In this document: positions 16,838 to 24,756 of the stretch, piece after piece
How positions within the stretch are numbered: position 1 is the stretch's first letter
Layout: each line of letters opens with the position of its first letter
NCBI RefSeq assembly: GCF_001696455.1
Contig: NZ_MAUJ01000001.1
Coordinates: 558,001 to 622,000, forward strand
DNA from: Pseudoalteromonas luteoviolacea
GTDB lineage: Bacteria > Pseudomonadota > Gammaproteobacteria > Enterobacterales > Alteromonadaceae
Reading direction: 5' to 3'
Length of the DNA: 64,000 nucleotides
Made by a program: the position numbers and the translations under genes
The notes under the pieces: generated by a model
What the model saw: the letters and a program-made list of their open reading frames with translations, nothing else
Told to the model about the DNA's origin: nothing
Database searches by the model: none

Positions 16838-17135
16838 ATTAATACCTTTTCGTTAAACGAGATGACCACATACATAAAATACGAGCGCCTGTTTAAATTT
16901 ATATGGGTGAAATACTTAATAATCAATCGCAAGCACGCCTTAACCTGAGGGTTTGATAATAATGGGATAGGCTTCAAAAGTGCTTTTATGTCAATTAAAT
17001 GAAGTACCAAACAACACGATTTTTTAATCGCGCAGCGCTCAAAGTTTAATTTGTTCTGCTAATCTTAAAGAACGATTAATTGCAAAGAAGATCATTAATG
17101 TTAAATCTACTGCACTCTGAAGATGAGGTACAGTG
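16838..17135. other. Divergent intergenic region between acpH and the MCE operon
   Basis: These 298 AT-rich bases separate divergent genes and should carry both promoters. I see no tight palindrome or riboswitch-like structure, and no confident -35/-10 pair. Confidence 0.5.
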
Positions 17136-17885
17136 ATGATTGCATATGGATTCTTGCCTTTCTCAGCATATGTCATTTCAGATTTTATATTTTTTCACCG
17201 TAACCGCTCCATAAGCTTCGATGTTTTGGTGCGGCAAGTCAGGTTTACTGGGGTTGAAGCACTTGGACTTGTTGTACTTATAGCGATGTTGATAGGTGCA
17301 TTAATCATTGTTCAAGGGTATCCGCTTTTGGCCGCTATTGGTCAAGGCAATTGGATATATGACATTCTCATTTCGACGATCGTTCGTGATCTAGGGCCAT
17401 TCATCGTGTGCTTTATCGTATTGGCTCGCTCTGGCACAGCGATAACCACAGAGCTTGGCAACATGGTAGTCAGTAAAGAAATCGATGCCTTGATATCGAT
17501 GGGCGTATCTCCCATCTCATACTTGGTCGCGCCTCGTGTATTAGGGATGGTTATTTCTTTGATTCTATTGATGAGCTACTTTGTGGCGGGGGGAATTTTT
17601 GGCGGATACTTGGTGAGCAATGCGTTTCAATCGATTCCAGTTAGCACTTTCTTTGCCCGCTTGATAGGAGAACTACACTGGCTTGATATCGTGATCATGT
17701 TGGTGAAAGTAGCATTATCTGGGCTGTTTATTAGTCTTATTTCAAGTTATCACGGGCTGACAGTAAATCGTGCGATTACAGAAGTGCCACAGCGAAATAT
17801 CAAAGCAGTCGGGCGGGGATTAGTCTCACTTTGCTTAATTCATGTAGGGCTTACCCTATTGTACATAGTTTTGGTGGGCAACTAG
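17136..17885 (+). CDS. MCE-system ABC transporter permease (MlaE family)
   Basis: The 249-residue integral membrane protein matches the MlaE/DUF140 permease family: FTGVEALGLVVLIAMLIGAL, the RDLGPF motif, ARSGTAITTELGNM and VSKEIDALISMGVSP. ATG 17136 lies 7 bases after GAGG; the GTG at 17133 is an alternative. MlaE-type permeases couple an MCE substrate-binding protein to an ATPase for lipid movement between the membranes. It is the first of four genes (permease, ATPase, MlaD-like, lipoprotein) with almost no gaps. Confidence 0.88.
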   Translation: MIAYGFLPFSAYVISDFIFFHRNRSISFDVLVRQVRFTGVEALGLVVLIAMLIGALIIVQGYPLLAAIGQGNWIYDILISTIVRDLGPFIVCFIVLARSGTAITTELGNMVVSKEIDALISMGVSPISYLVAPRVLGMVISLILLMSYFVAGGIFGGYLVSNAFQSIPVSTFFARLIGELHWLDIVIMLVKVALSGLFISLISSYHGLTVNRAITEVPQRNIKAVGRGLVSLCLIHVGLTLLYIVLVGN

Positions 17886-17887
17886 TT

Positions 17888-18553
17888 ATGGATATTGAGT
17901 TTAAAGATATTTCTCATGCGATAAAAAACAGACAAGTGTTTTGTGAGTTAAATGCGAAAGTATCTAGTGGCCAGTGCTTGGTAATATCAGGCCGTTCAGG
18001 GTGTGGCAAAACACTTTTTTTTAGCATTGCGAGTGACATTATTCGACCTGATGAGGGAGAGATGTTGATAGATGGCGTGCCCGTCAAAAACATGAATGCT
18101 CAGAAATATTCTGAGTTTAGACGTAATCTAGGGGTTGTGTTTCAATTATCAGGATTGATTTCAAACCTCACATTAGAAGAAAATCTAATGTTGCCGCTCA
18201 ACCGCCATCACAAAGACATATGCAAGTTAGAAAAACAAGATAGGGTAAAAACCATTGCTCGTGAGTTTGCATTGGAGCACTACCTTGGACAGCGGACAGA
18301 GCAGCTATCATCTGGACAAGCATCGTTAGCAGGACTCGCTAGAGCGTTATTGCTTAAACCTAAGGCCGTTGTTTGGGACGCGCCGATGACGGAGATCGAT
18401 GATCAATGGAGCCAATATGTTTTGGACTTATTACTGTGTTTAAAGCAGCAAGGGACGACATTAATACTCTGCTCGAACCGAAAAGAAGTGATCGACAAAC
18501 TGGCTGATAAACAATTAGAACTAAACAGTAAAGTATGTTTTTCGGAGCACTAG
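17888..18553 (+). CDS. MCE-system ABC ATPase with degenerate catalytic residues (MlaF-like)
   Basis: The start is set at ATG 17888, two bases after the permease stop, giving 221 residues; the frame is open further upstream but inside the permease gene. Walker A (GRSGCGKT), Q-loop (VVFQLSG) and signature (LSSGQ) are present. Two key residues are not. The Walker B region reads AVVWDAP, so the catalytic Glu after Asp is Ala. The switch region reads LILCSNRKEV with no His. Such a protein should bind ATP but hydrolyse it poorly, unless it works differently or pairs with another ATPase. The gene is intact, with no frameshift and normal spacing, which argues against simple decay. Confidence 0.85.
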   Translation: MDIEFKDISHAIKNRQVFCELNAKVSSGQCLVISGRSGCGKTLFFSIASDIIRPDEGEMLIDGVPVKNMNAQKYSEFRRNLGVVFQLSGLISNLTLEENLMLPLNRHHKDICKLEKQDRVKTIAREFALEHYLGQRTEQLSSGQASLAGLARALLLKPKAVVWDAPMTEIDDQWSQYVLDLLLCLKQQGTTLILCSNRKEVIDKLADKQLELNSKVCFSEH

Positions 18554-18556
18554 TCA

Positions 18557-19594
18557 ATGCAGCATAGCCCCAAAAAAACCAATAATATTGTGCTGGCTTT
18601 TGGCATTGCAGGTATCATCTTACTCGTTGGGTTCACTGCAATGATCTTGGTAAATAATCATACTTTTTCTGACAAAACTTATTATAAAACAGTGCTTAAT
18701 GATGCTAGCGGTTTGAGTTCATTACCTGCTGTATATTTTAAAGGGTTGAAAATAGGACGCATTGATGGCTTTAGATTAAATCACCAGACAAACCATATAG
18801 AGGTGGACCTGTGGGTGTTTAGTGAATATCAATCAAAAGTCGTTGAATATGCGGTACTGGCAGGAGAGCAGCACCCTATTTTTGATGATGTAACAACATT
18901 CGAACTCATTTTACCTGACCTAGAAGCTGTAGAAAATTATCAGGCACTGGCACCAGATAGTTTAATACCCCATATAAACAGTGTTTTGGGGAAAAAATAC
19001 AGTGAACAGGGTTACATTAAGCAAAAAGGGGACGATATAGAATCGATTCTCTCTAGTATTAACCAACTTTTACAGAACTTTCAAAAAGAGGACAATCCAG
19101 AAGCGGGTGCAATATTTAAAGTTTTAGATAGGGTTGCTAAGATAAGTGACAACTTGATGACCGTGAGTGAAAAAGTCAAAGAAAGCGATCTATTGCCGGA
19201 TGCTGAACGAACGCTTCTCCAAAGCCAGCAGGTGCTTGAACAAATGCCAAAAGTGATTGGTCAACTCAATCAGACACTTCTAACAACAGAGCGGCTTATG
19301 AACCAAGCAGAGTCGACGCTTGATAACTACCATGAGCCAGCTGCAATAATCGGTGAAGTCACCGATAGGCAGCTTCCCATAGTGCTTAATAACCTCAATG
19401 AAAGTTTAACCGTAATGCAGTTAATGCTTAAAGAGGTTCACAGTGAGAGAGAGCAGTTTGCAATTGCAATACATAGCATGCAGCAGGTGTTGGATAAAAT
19501 GGATAAAACACTACAGGCCTTAAATAACCATCCAATACTCAAAGATGGTATAGAAAAGCCACCACAAAGCACAGGGATAGAAATGCATGACTAA
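18557..19594 (+). CDS. MCE (MlaD) domain periplasmic lipid-binding protein
   Basis: The 345-residue protein has one N-terminal membrane anchor (about 11-33), then a single MCE domain (about 40-125; ASGLSSLPAVYFKGLKIGRI) and a long helical tail (about 150-330) rich in Gln/Leu heptads. The tail resembles the coiled-coil needle or bundle of larger MCE proteins. It should sit in the inner membrane with the permease and ATPase and carry phospholipid or another hydrophobic substrate. GGAGCAC precedes the start. The 3' end overlaps the next gene by 8 bases. Confidence 0.87.
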   Translation: MQHSPKKTNNIVLAFGIAGIILLVGFTAMILVNNHTFSDKTYYKTVLNDASGLSSLPAVYFKGLKIGRIDGFRLNHQTNHIEVDLWVFSEYQSKVVEYAVLAGEQHPIFDDVTTFELILPDLEAVENYQALAPDSLIPHINSVLGKKYSEQGYIKQKGDDIESILSSINQLLQNFQKEDNPEAGAIFKVLDRVAKISDNLMTVSEKVKESDLLPDAERTLLQSQQVLEQMPKVIGQLNQTLLTTERLMNQAESTLDNYHEPAAIIGEVTDRQLPIVLNNLNESLTVMQLMLKEVHSEREQFAIAIHSMQQVLDKMDKTLQALNNHPILKDGIEKPPQSTGIEMHD

Positions 19595-20393
19595 TCACTT
19601 TTTAGGTTTGTGTGTTATTTGTTTTGCTTTGTCACAGGCTGCTTGTTCAAGTGCGCCAGAGAAAAACTATAGTATAACTAGGTACAAAGACTTAGCTATG
19701 ACTTGGATGGCGAGAGGAGATAGAAAGCGACAGGAGCAGCGATTGGATCAAGCTGTTACAAATTATAAAACGGCATATAAATACGCAAACCTACGAAACG
19801 ACGTGAAGTTAATGGGGTTATCGTTACTGAAGTTGGCTGCAGTTTATTTGGATAAAAAAGAATTTACTGTGGTAGAAGAGTATATTCAACGGGTACAAAC
19901 TATGCAGCGTTTCGAGAGCGTTGATCTGACTTTGTCTATTAAAGCCATTCAAGCCAAAAAAGCGCATTTAGTTGGAGATAATCTGACAGCGACTGCTTAT
20001 GCAAATGAATTGGTTAATAGATATCCTGAAGATATAGAAAAATCGATTTATTATCGATGGCTTGCTGTAAAATACGCTGCAATACCCGTTGATTTAGTCG
20101 CTTTAGATAAAGATGTTCAGTCACTACAAGCCCTCAAACGCAGTGCAAAGCTAGAAAATATAGAAATATTCTCTTTCATCATTTATCAAAACGCGCTGTG
20201 GCGCGTAAATAACCAAGATGCGCATGCTGTTGACGCAACTAAAAGCGCCATTGTGCATTTCTCTGAGCTAGAGCTTACCAATCGAATTCGAGATTGCTAT
20301 AAGCTCCTAGCAAAATACTATACGTCAATGGGTGATGACCAAAGTGCACAGTATTTTGAGCAGCGTATTGAATCTCTGACTATTCTTCCTTGA
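19587..20393 (+). CDS. TPR-like lipoprotein of the MCE operon
   Basis: The 268-residue lipoprotein has a short signal peptide and lipobox (SQAAC, Cys at about residue 20; Ser at +2). The mature part is all-helical with TPR-like repeats (RLDQAVTNYKTAYKYANL, LAAVYLDKKEFTVVEEYI, LAKYYTSMGDDQSAQYF). MCE operons often end with a DUF330/PqiC-type lipoprotein or MlaC; this does not look like either. It could be the outer-membrane partner of the transporter. No specific family was recognised. Confidence 0.7.
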   Translation: MTNHFLGLCVICFALSQAACSSAPEKNYSITRYKDLAMTWMARGDRKRQEQRLDQAVTNYKTAYKYANLRNDVKLMGLSLLKLAAVYLDKKEFTVVEEYIQRVQTMQRFESVDLTLSIKAIQAKKAHLVGDNLTATAYANELVNRYPEDIEKSIYYRWLAVKYAAIPVDLVALDKDVQSLQALKRSAKLENIEIFSFIIYQNALWRVNNQDAHAVDATKSAIVHFSELELTNRIRDCYKLLAKYYTSMGDDQSAQYFEQRIESLTILP

Positions 20394-20599
20394 GGAGCCA
20401 GAGGCGCTCTAGTCAGAGTTAATTAGATGATGGCCAAATATATTAAGGTGTATTTTTTAACATATCTTTGTAAGTCTCGTAGGTGGAGTCAGTATTCGAT
20501 ATTGGGTAACTTAGCATTCGACAAGTGATTTATTTTAATAAATGGTGCTTTATCAAAGCGCAGATATTTAATGGCTAGTCAAAATTTGTATAATGGGGG

Positions 20600-21004
20600 A
20601 TGTTTTTTAATCTCACAGTAAGTACAGTGTCTTCCATTCAATTAGCAAGGTATGTAATCAGTTTTGCTTGGCTTTATCATGGCATATTCCCTAAACTTGT
20701 TCACGTAGCACCACTTGAATCGCTGATTATGTCTAGCATTGGCTTTTCCAACGAAGTTTCTCTCCTGATCACCAGAGTTGCGGGTATTGGTGAAGTTATA
20801 TTTGGTGTTTTCTTTTTTATCTATTATCAAACCTATTTAGCGAATGTTTTAAATATAGTCGGGCTTACTGTTTTATTGGCTTCTGTTACCGTACTACAAC
20901 CACAAATATTGATAGAAGCGTTTAACCCTGTTACGACTAATATCCCATTAGTTGCATTGAGTTTGGTTTTAATTAATCACGTACGGGAAATAAAAGTGAA
21001 ATAG
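20600..21004 (+). CDS. DoxX-like small membrane protein
   Basis: The 134-residue protein has four hydrophobic helices and the pattern ARYVISFAWLYHGIFPKL...ITRVAGIGEVIFGV seen in the DoxX-like family. Members are poorly understood membrane proteins linked to quinone or thiol redox in some bacteria. GGGGG immediately before the ATG is not a normal ribosome-binding spacing, so translation might start at the GTG at 20627. It stands alone between the MCE operon and a NUDIX gene. Confidence 0.6.
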   Translation: MFFNLTVSTVSSIQLARYVISFAWLYHGIFPKLVHVAPLESLIMSSIGFSNEVSLLITRVAGIGEVIFGVFFFIYYQTYLANVLNIVGLTVLLASVTVLQPQILIEAFNPVTTNIPLVALSLVLINHVREIKVK

Positions 21005-21016
21005 CGGCTATTTCAC
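20996..21016 (+). terminator. Inverted repeat over the DoxX-like stop codon
   Basis: GTGAAATAGC and GCTATTTCAC are perfect 10-base inverted arms around one central base, and include the TAG stop. An RNA stem would be 8 bp with a 5-base loop. No T-run follows, so this is a weak terminator candidate or an mRNA 3' end structure. Confidence 0.35.
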
Positions 21017-21280
21017 TCGTAGCCTAGATTACTAATTGCTATTTTTCTGTGCAAGCAAACAACGGAGTAAGCTATTGATTTTTTGCATTTATAGGGCTCA
21101 AAAATACCCGTAGAGGGATTGAGCAGATGAAATGTACTCTTCCTTTTTAAACGCGCTGTTTATCTTTGGCTTTTTTGAATAAGCGCTGGCAGAGACTCGT
21201 CTAGTGCTTGAATTGTCGCTCGGTTTTTCGAACACAAATTATTCATAACTAACACTTTTTATACAAAGGAGTATTTACCA

Positions 21281-21736
21281 ATGAAGCATAGAATTAGTGT
21301 GGGTGCGTTCGTTGTTGAGAATGAAAAACTATTGATGGTAAATCATAAAAGAGAGGGGCGTTATGATTTTTGGGTAGCACCGGGGGGTGGAGTTAAGGGA
21401 ACAGAGTCTCTAGAAGAAGCAGTTGTACGTGAAGTGAAAGAGGAAACCGGGTTAAACGTTTCCGTTAATAAACTTATGTATGTTGAAGAAATGTACAACC
21501 CTGAGGAGCGCTCTATTAAGTTTTGGTATCACTGTGAACTGATTAATGGGGAATTGGATTGCTCTGCTAATGAAGCTGTTGCTGAATATATTGTGGGTAC
21601 TAATTTCTTGAATAAAGTATTTCTGGATTCTCATAAGGTTTTTCCACCTATGTTAAAAAGCGGGTTTTGGGATAAATTAGAACAGGGCTGGACACAGCCA
21701 GATTTTATAAAGCTTCGTGAGCTAGAGTTTTATTGA
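21281..21736 (+). CDS. NUDIX hydrolase
   Basis: The 151-residue protein carries a complete Nudix box, beginning at the second G of APGGGVKG and running through five residues to E, seven to REVKEETG. This gives metal-dependent hydrolysis of a nucleoside-diphosphate-linked substrate. AAGGAG lies 8 bases before the ATG. The substrate (oxidised nucleotide, NADH, Ap4A or other) cannot be told. The neighbours give no pathway clue. Confidence 0.85.
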   Translation: MKHRISVGAFVVENEKLLMVNHKREGRYDFWVAPGGGVKGTESLEEAVVREVKEETGLNVSVNKLMYVEEMYNPEERSIKFWYHCELINGELDCSANEAVAEYIVGTNFLNKVFLDSHKVFPPMLKSGFWDKLEQGWTQPDFIKLRELEFY

Positions 21737-21872
21737 GCTAAAAGGATTAAGCGCAATTAATAAGTCGATTACTCTTCTGAGTCGTACATTTGAGTTTTCT
21801 ATAAGTTAAATAATAGAAGGTGGAAAAGGGTTATGGTAGCATTGCATTTTACATTATGTACGGAAGAGATAA

Positions 21873-22214
21873 GTGAATAAATATATATTTGGCGCAGTCT
21901 TGTTAATTTCAGGTTCTGTGAGTGCGGCACCATTATATTGTTCTGGAAAAGTTGCCGGTGTATATATCCAGTCAAATGGCGATGTGAATATAAATGGCTC
22001 TTGGAGAAATACTTGGACTACTATCTGCAATACAAAAAACAGTGATACTGTTATGTGCCCACTTTGGGCGTCATATGCTGCAGCAGCAGTTCAAGAAAAC
22101 CTAAAAGTTACATTGCACTATAATGTATCAGATGGCAGTACGTGTTCAACTTTACCGACTTATGCTACCGCTCCACAGCCAAGCTATTTCTTGATTCATA
22201 ACCCAGCTATGTAG
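21873..22214 (+). CDS. Small secreted protein of unknown function
   Basis: The 113-residue product starts at GTG with GGAAGAG just upstream. It has a clear signal peptide (MNKYIFGAVLLISGSVSAA|PLYC). The mature protein, about 93 residues, contains four cysteines (PLYC, TTIC, TVMC, GSTC) that could form two disulfides, and is rich in Ser/Thr/Asn and aromatic residues. I do not recognise a family. It is followed by a 16-bp perfect inverted repeat and a convergent gene. Confidence 0.65.
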   Translation: MNKYIFGAVLLISGSVSAAPLYCSGKVAGVYIQSNGDVNINGSWRNTWTTICNTKNSDTVMCPLWASYAAAAVQENLKVTLHYNVSDGSTCSTLPTYATAPQPSYFLIHNPAM

Positions 22215-22229
22215 TCTAAAATGCACTTA

Positions 22230-22274
22230 GTCGATATATCATTTTGCAATGAACATCGAAAATGATATATCGAC
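22230..22274. repeat. 16-bp perfect inverted repeat between convergent genes
   Basis: GTCGATATATCATTTT (22230-22245) is repeated exactly, inverted, at 22259-22274 with a 13-base spacer. It lies in the 88-base gap between the small secreted protein and the diguanylate cyclase. It may be a bidirectional transcript end, although neither strand has a T-run right after the stem. Confidence 0.7.
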
Positions 22275-22302
22275 ATTCGCAGTTAAAGGAGCAAATCGGC
22301 CA

Positions 22303-23484
22303 CTATACTTCTTCATTGCTATAAAGTTCGCTCCTATTTCTGCCATTCTTTTTGGCATCATAAAGAGCGCGATCCGCGAGTGCTTGCGTCGATTCAATAT
22401 GTTTGCTTGAAACTGTATCACTGAATGCGATGCCTGCACTTAAAGTGATAGGGTTAGTGATAAAATTAGGTGATAGGCCCAGAACATTATTTGAAAAAGT
22501 GCTCCTAATTTTTTCGGACAGTTGTAGGGTGTGAGTGGGCGTAATGTCGAATAGTAAAATACAAAACTCTTCACCGCCCCAACGTACAACGAGATCAGAG
22601 CTACGCACTTGTGCCTTTAGTGTAGCCCCAAGTTCTGCCAAAATGGCGTCACCCATTGAATGTCCATATGTGTCATTGACATGTTTAAAGTGATCGACGT
22701 CGAGCATGATAACGGCGAGTGAGTCGCACTTTCTTTTAGATAGAGGCATAATACTCTCTAATCGCTTACTTAATCCATGACGATTGAGTATGTCAGTTAA
22801 TTCATCATGGTGCGCTGAATACTCTAGTTTGCGTACAAATCTCCCCGCGCTGAGCAACATTAATAGTGGAGTACCTGCCACGATGCCGATGAGCGCAACC
22901 AGCCATGTATATCCGCCAACCCAGCTGAAGTTTTCCCCAATATTGGGTAGCGAACCAAAGGCGCCGTATAGTGTGTATAGCGCACTGAGTGCGATTTCAA
23001 GTATAACCACGAGTACTGTGATTTGAGTCGCAAGGTATTCATTTTTATCATGTTTGGCATGCTGCCAAAGCACCCAACCATAGTGACCTCGCACAAAAAT
23101 AAGCCAAATACCGATGACTGCCAAGCGCCATTCTCGATCGGGTATAACAAGTGTAAAGATAAGTGCGAGCGCAAAAACCGGCACGACGAGCAGGGCAACT
23201 CGTTGCAAAGAAGGTTTGATGTAGACAAAATGCCAAGCGCCAATGAGCCATAGAGAGTGTCCTAGTATCAAGCAGGTATTGAATGTCGTTACTAAGATTG
23301 TTCGAGGGAAATTTTGCATAGTAAGTTGCGACAGGTAGGCAATAGATAATACACCAAGCGCCGCAGCCCAGTACCGAGCACCCTCTACTTTTTGACTCAT
23401 TCTAGCCATAGACATCAAGACTATTGAGCCCGTTAGAGACGCAATAAACAAAGAAAGCATCAAAGTTAAATCATGAACTTGCAC
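22303..23484 (-). CDS. Membrane diguanylate cyclase (GGDEF)
   Basis: The 393-residue protein has about six or seven membrane helices (about 5-220), then a GGDEF domain (about 230-390). The active site is GGEEF, and an RSSD sequence five residues before it forms the RxxD inhibitory site. The DVDHFKHVND metal/substrate motif is intact. It should make c-di-GMP and be feedback-inhibited. The start codon is GTG with AGGG about 10 bases upstream; an in-frame ATG eight codons later is possible. The N-terminal sensor is a MASE-like membrane module that I cannot assign to a class. Confidence 0.88.
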   Translation of the reverse strand: MQVHDLTLMLSLFIASLTGSIVLMSMARMSQKVEGARYWAAALGVLSIAYLSQLTMQNFPRTILVTTFNTCLILGHSLWLIGAWHFVYIKPSLQRVALLVVPVFALALIFTLVIPDREWRLAVIGIWLIFVRGHYGWVLWQHAKHDKNEYLATQITVLVVILEIALSALYTLYGAFGSLPNIGENFSWVGGYTWLVALIGIVAGTPLLMLLSAGRFVRKLEYSAHHDELTDILNRHGLSKRLESIMPLSKRKCDSLAVIMLDVDHFKHVNDTYGHSMGDAILAELGATLKAQVRSSDLVVRWGGEEFCILLFDITPTHTLQLSEKIRSTFSNNVLGLSPNFITNPITLSAGIAFSDTVSSKHIESTQALADRALYDAKKNGRNRSELYSNEEV

Positions 23485-23707
23485 TTGTCGTTTACCCTAT
23501 ATGAATCGCTATAATGGGGCCGAAATTTCTGTTTTTATAAAGCAATCATATGGTTCCTTATAGGCACGCCTAATCTACAGCTTAGCAAACGTCAGTTTTT
23601 TTGCTGTGTGGATAGGAAGCTCTATTTAGCTTTACGACTTTAGCGATTCGTGTAATAAATCGTACAAGCCAGATTATTTGTGTATTCACTATTTTGAGGA
23701 AGATGAT

Positions 23708-24061
23708 ATGACTGATAGCAATATGATGTTATTTGTATATGGCACATTAGCACCAGATAGATCTAACGCTCATATTCTTGAAAAAATAGGAGGCGTTTTC
23801 GAAAAAGCCTTTGTCAGAGGTAATTTATACCAAGCGGGCTGGGGGGCTGATGAGGGTTACCCCGGAATAAAGCTTGATAGTAACGGCCCAACTGTTGAAG
23901 GATATGTGTTTAAGTCACAAGCGCTGAATGATAACTGGCAGGTGCTTGATGATTTTGAAGGGACAGGGTATGAAAGAGTGATATGCGAGGTTGTCACTGA
24001 AAAGGGGGAAAAGTATCAAGCTTATATTTATGCACTTTCTGAGTCATTTAAGCTTGACTGA
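23708..24061 (+). CDS. Gamma-glutamylcyclotransferase-like (AIG2/GGCT) protein
   Basis: ATG 23708 is chosen because GAGGA lies 7 bases upstream, giving 117 residues. The product has the GGCT fold signature VYGTLAPD (substrate-binding YGxL) near the N-terminus, and LDDFEGTGYERV with an acidic catalytic position. Members release 5-oxoproline from gamma-glutamyl amines or act as YtfP-type proteins of unclear substrate. The PdxH-like gene begins 36 bases downstream on the same strand, so they may be co-transcribed. Confidence 0.8.
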   Translation: MTDSNMMLFVYGTLAPDRSNAHILEKIGGVFEKAFVRGNLYQAGWGADEGYPGIKLDSNGPTVEGYVFKSQALNDNWQVLDDFEGTGYERVICEVVTEKGEKYQAYIYALSESFKLD

Positions 24062-24097
24062 GTTGAACATTGTAAATTAGCGCAAGGAGTGAAAATT

Positions 24098-24676
24098 ATG
24101 AGCAACCCTATAGACCAGTTTCTTAAGTGGTGGGAACGTGCGTGTGTTGATTCTCCATTGAGACAAAGAAGTGCCGTTTGTGTATCAACCATCGATCGCG
24201 ATGGATTTCCTGCAGCGAGGTTTGTCGATTTAAAGTCTGTTTCAAATGAAGGTATAGTTTTTTGCACTTATCTAGATTCAGCAAAAGGGAAGGAAATTAA
24301 TCATTGTAATAAAGTTGCACTCACTGCTTGGTGGGATCATTTAGGCTATCAGGTCAGAGTAACAGGTCGGGCTTATCCACTATCAGAAGAAGTCGCAGAT
24401 AGATATTGGAAGACACGGACGAGAGATGCACAAATAACGACACATGTGTGCGAGCAAAGTCAGCCATTAAAAGACCCCCAAGATTTATATGCAAAAGTGG
24501 AAGAATATACACAATTAGATACGAGTGAACCCAATGTAAAGCCGACCAATTGGGGTGGATATGCCATTGAGGCACATCGAATCGAATTTCTTACTTTCAA
24601 GGAAGATAGGCTACACCTACGTGAGCTGTTTACATTAAATAGTGGTGTTTGGAGCAAATCCTATTTACAGCCTTAA
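24098..24676 (+). CDS. Pyridoxamine 5'-phosphate oxidase family protein (PdxH-like)
   Basis: ATG 24098 follows AAGGAG by 8 bases, giving 192 residues. The sequence follows the PNPOx fold order: SAVCVSTIDRDGFPAARFVDLK, FCTYLDSAKGKEI (FMN binding), ALTAWWDHLGYQVRVTGRA, and a C-terminal RLHLRELF where PdxH usually has RLHDR. It probably binds FMN and oxidises pyridoxamine/pyridoxine 5'-phosphate. The change in the RLHDR motif leaves room for a related oxidase, so no symbol is given. Confidence 0.75.
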   Translation: MSNPIDQFLKWWERACVDSPLRQRSAVCVSTIDRDGFPAARFVDLKSVSNEGIVFCTYLDSAKGKEINHCNKVALTAWWDHLGYQVRVTGRAYPLSEEVADRYWKTRTRDAQITTHVCEQSQPLKDPQDLYAKVEEYTQLDTSEPNVKPTNWGGYAIEAHRIEFLTFKEDRLHLRELFTLNSGVWSKSYLQP

Positions 24677-24756
24677 CATTTAAACACACTGTAAGTACAA
24701 CGAGTTTGTGTTTAGTATCTATAATTTAATGAGTCCGTTATTCAAATAAGAAAGTT

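Noticed and set aside
22215..22302. Integron attC site near the isolated small secreted protein
   Set aside because: The inverted repeat is perfect and lacks the GTTRRRY/RYYYAAC core ends expected of attC.
22860..23243. 127-residue minus-strand open frame inside the diguanylate cyclase gene
   Set aside because: Same strand but a different frame from the cyclase; its content only mirrors the membrane region.
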